From the NCBI GenBank assembly GCA_038093975.1, contig JBBPTG010000219.1, positions 1 to 40,470 of the forward strand: a stretch of DNA of 40,470 nucleotides. Direction: 5' to 3'. The stretch is from Chalciporus piperatus. Taxonomy: Eukaryota; Basidiomycota; Agaricomycetes; Boletales; Boletaceae. Within the stretch, counting starts at the first letter, position 1; each line of letters begins with the position of its first letter. Position numbers and translations under genes: made by a program. Shown one piece after another: positions 40,045 through 40,470 of the stretch. Below the pieces are notes generated by a model that saw only the letters and a program-made list of their open reading frames with translations, was not told the origin of the DNA and ran no database searches.

Positions 40045-40470
40045 TAGTACTGGAGTGATTGGGTGAGCTGAGGGCTGGGTAACTGGATAACTGGTATGAC
40101 TGGTGTGACTGAAGTGACTGGATTACTGGACCACTGAGTGACTGGATTACTGAAGTGACTGGATTAACTGGAGTGACTGGATTACTGGAGTGACTTATGT
40201 GATTTATGTGACTGGGGTGACTGGAGTGACTGGATTACTGAACCACTGAGTGACTAGATTACTGGAATACTGGAATACTGGATGACTGGAGTAATGAGAC
40301 AACTGGATTGCTGGATGACTAGGGCACTGGGCTACTAGGCTACTGAGATAACTGAACTACTGGATGACTGAATGACTGAATGACTGGGCTACTGAGACTA
40401 CTGAAGTAACTGGATAACTTGATGACTGGGCTACTAAGACTACTGAAGTAACTGGATAACTTGATGACTG
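40045..40470. repeat. ACTGGATTACTGGAGTGACTGG minisatellite (right arm, cut by the window end)
   Basis: Units of about 8-10 bp of CTGGA(T/G)NACTGG, the reverse complement of the words in 37890-38375. It continues past the window. The last part (GGGCTACTGAGACTACTGAAGTAACTGG) is repeated with 50-bp spacing. Confidence 0.85.

Overview
The window looks like a transposon-rich, gene-poor region of a basidiomycete genome, most likely an Agaricomycete. The evidence is very short introns (about 48-55 nt, GT..AG), a DUF6589-type gene, a divergent RecQ-like helicase, Ty3/Gypsy chromovirus and Ty1/Copia retrotransposons, and many minisatellites. No rRNA or complete tRNA gene and no CRISPR array was seen. 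Species cannot be named from the sequence.

Layout. 1-638: last exon of a gene entering from the left. 981-1485: imperfect 205-bp tandem repeat. 1829-4754: Copia fragment on the minus strand (LTR, half-tRNA primer site, gag, protease, integrase; no reverse transcriptase). 4780-8940: a repeat family with a conserved hairpin/first exon, a TACACTTTT minisatellite, a small spliced hypothetical gene (6598-7440) and a broken one (7833-8940). 9040-12087: minisatellites of GTGGGACTCCC type interleaved with solo LTRs, one nested in another. 12093-14226: mostly featureless, with short palindromes and a weak coding relic.

14227-34970 is the core. A RecQ-like helicase pseudogene on the plus strand (15340 to about 18639) faces, tail to tail, a DUF6589-type gene on the minus strand whose pieces lie between 34822 and 19222. 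The DUF6589 gene has been cut apart by a Gypsy chromovirus (20675-27276), a second, inverted Gypsy copy (28964-34779) and a solo LTR (19358-19834); a further solo LTR (18759-19219) sits on its stop codon. Every insertion has its own 5-bp target-site duplication, and mentally removing each insertion plus one duplication restores the same reading frame. Before the insertions the two genes were about 4-5 kb of neighbouring DNA, and a 47-bp segment with one mismatch lies outside each gene in inverted orientation.

34823-40470: a broken gene with a Zn2Cys6-spaced cysteine cluster (35927-37135), then a composite repeat. In it a CCAGT-type array and an inversely oriented ACTGG-type array flank four tandem hairpin/first-exon units, a CACGTG-palindrome promoter block and another TACACTTTT minisatellite.

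Almost nothing here is likely to be functional as it stands. Both Gypsy copies carry frameshifts or nonsense codons, although their LTR pairs are nearly identical (recent insertions). The best candidate for something undescribed is the convergent RecQ/DUF6589 pair with inverted outer segments, possibly a relic two-gene mobile or selfish unit. The second is the dispersed promoter/first-exon/hairpin family. All product names are from reading motifs by eye; no database search was possible.
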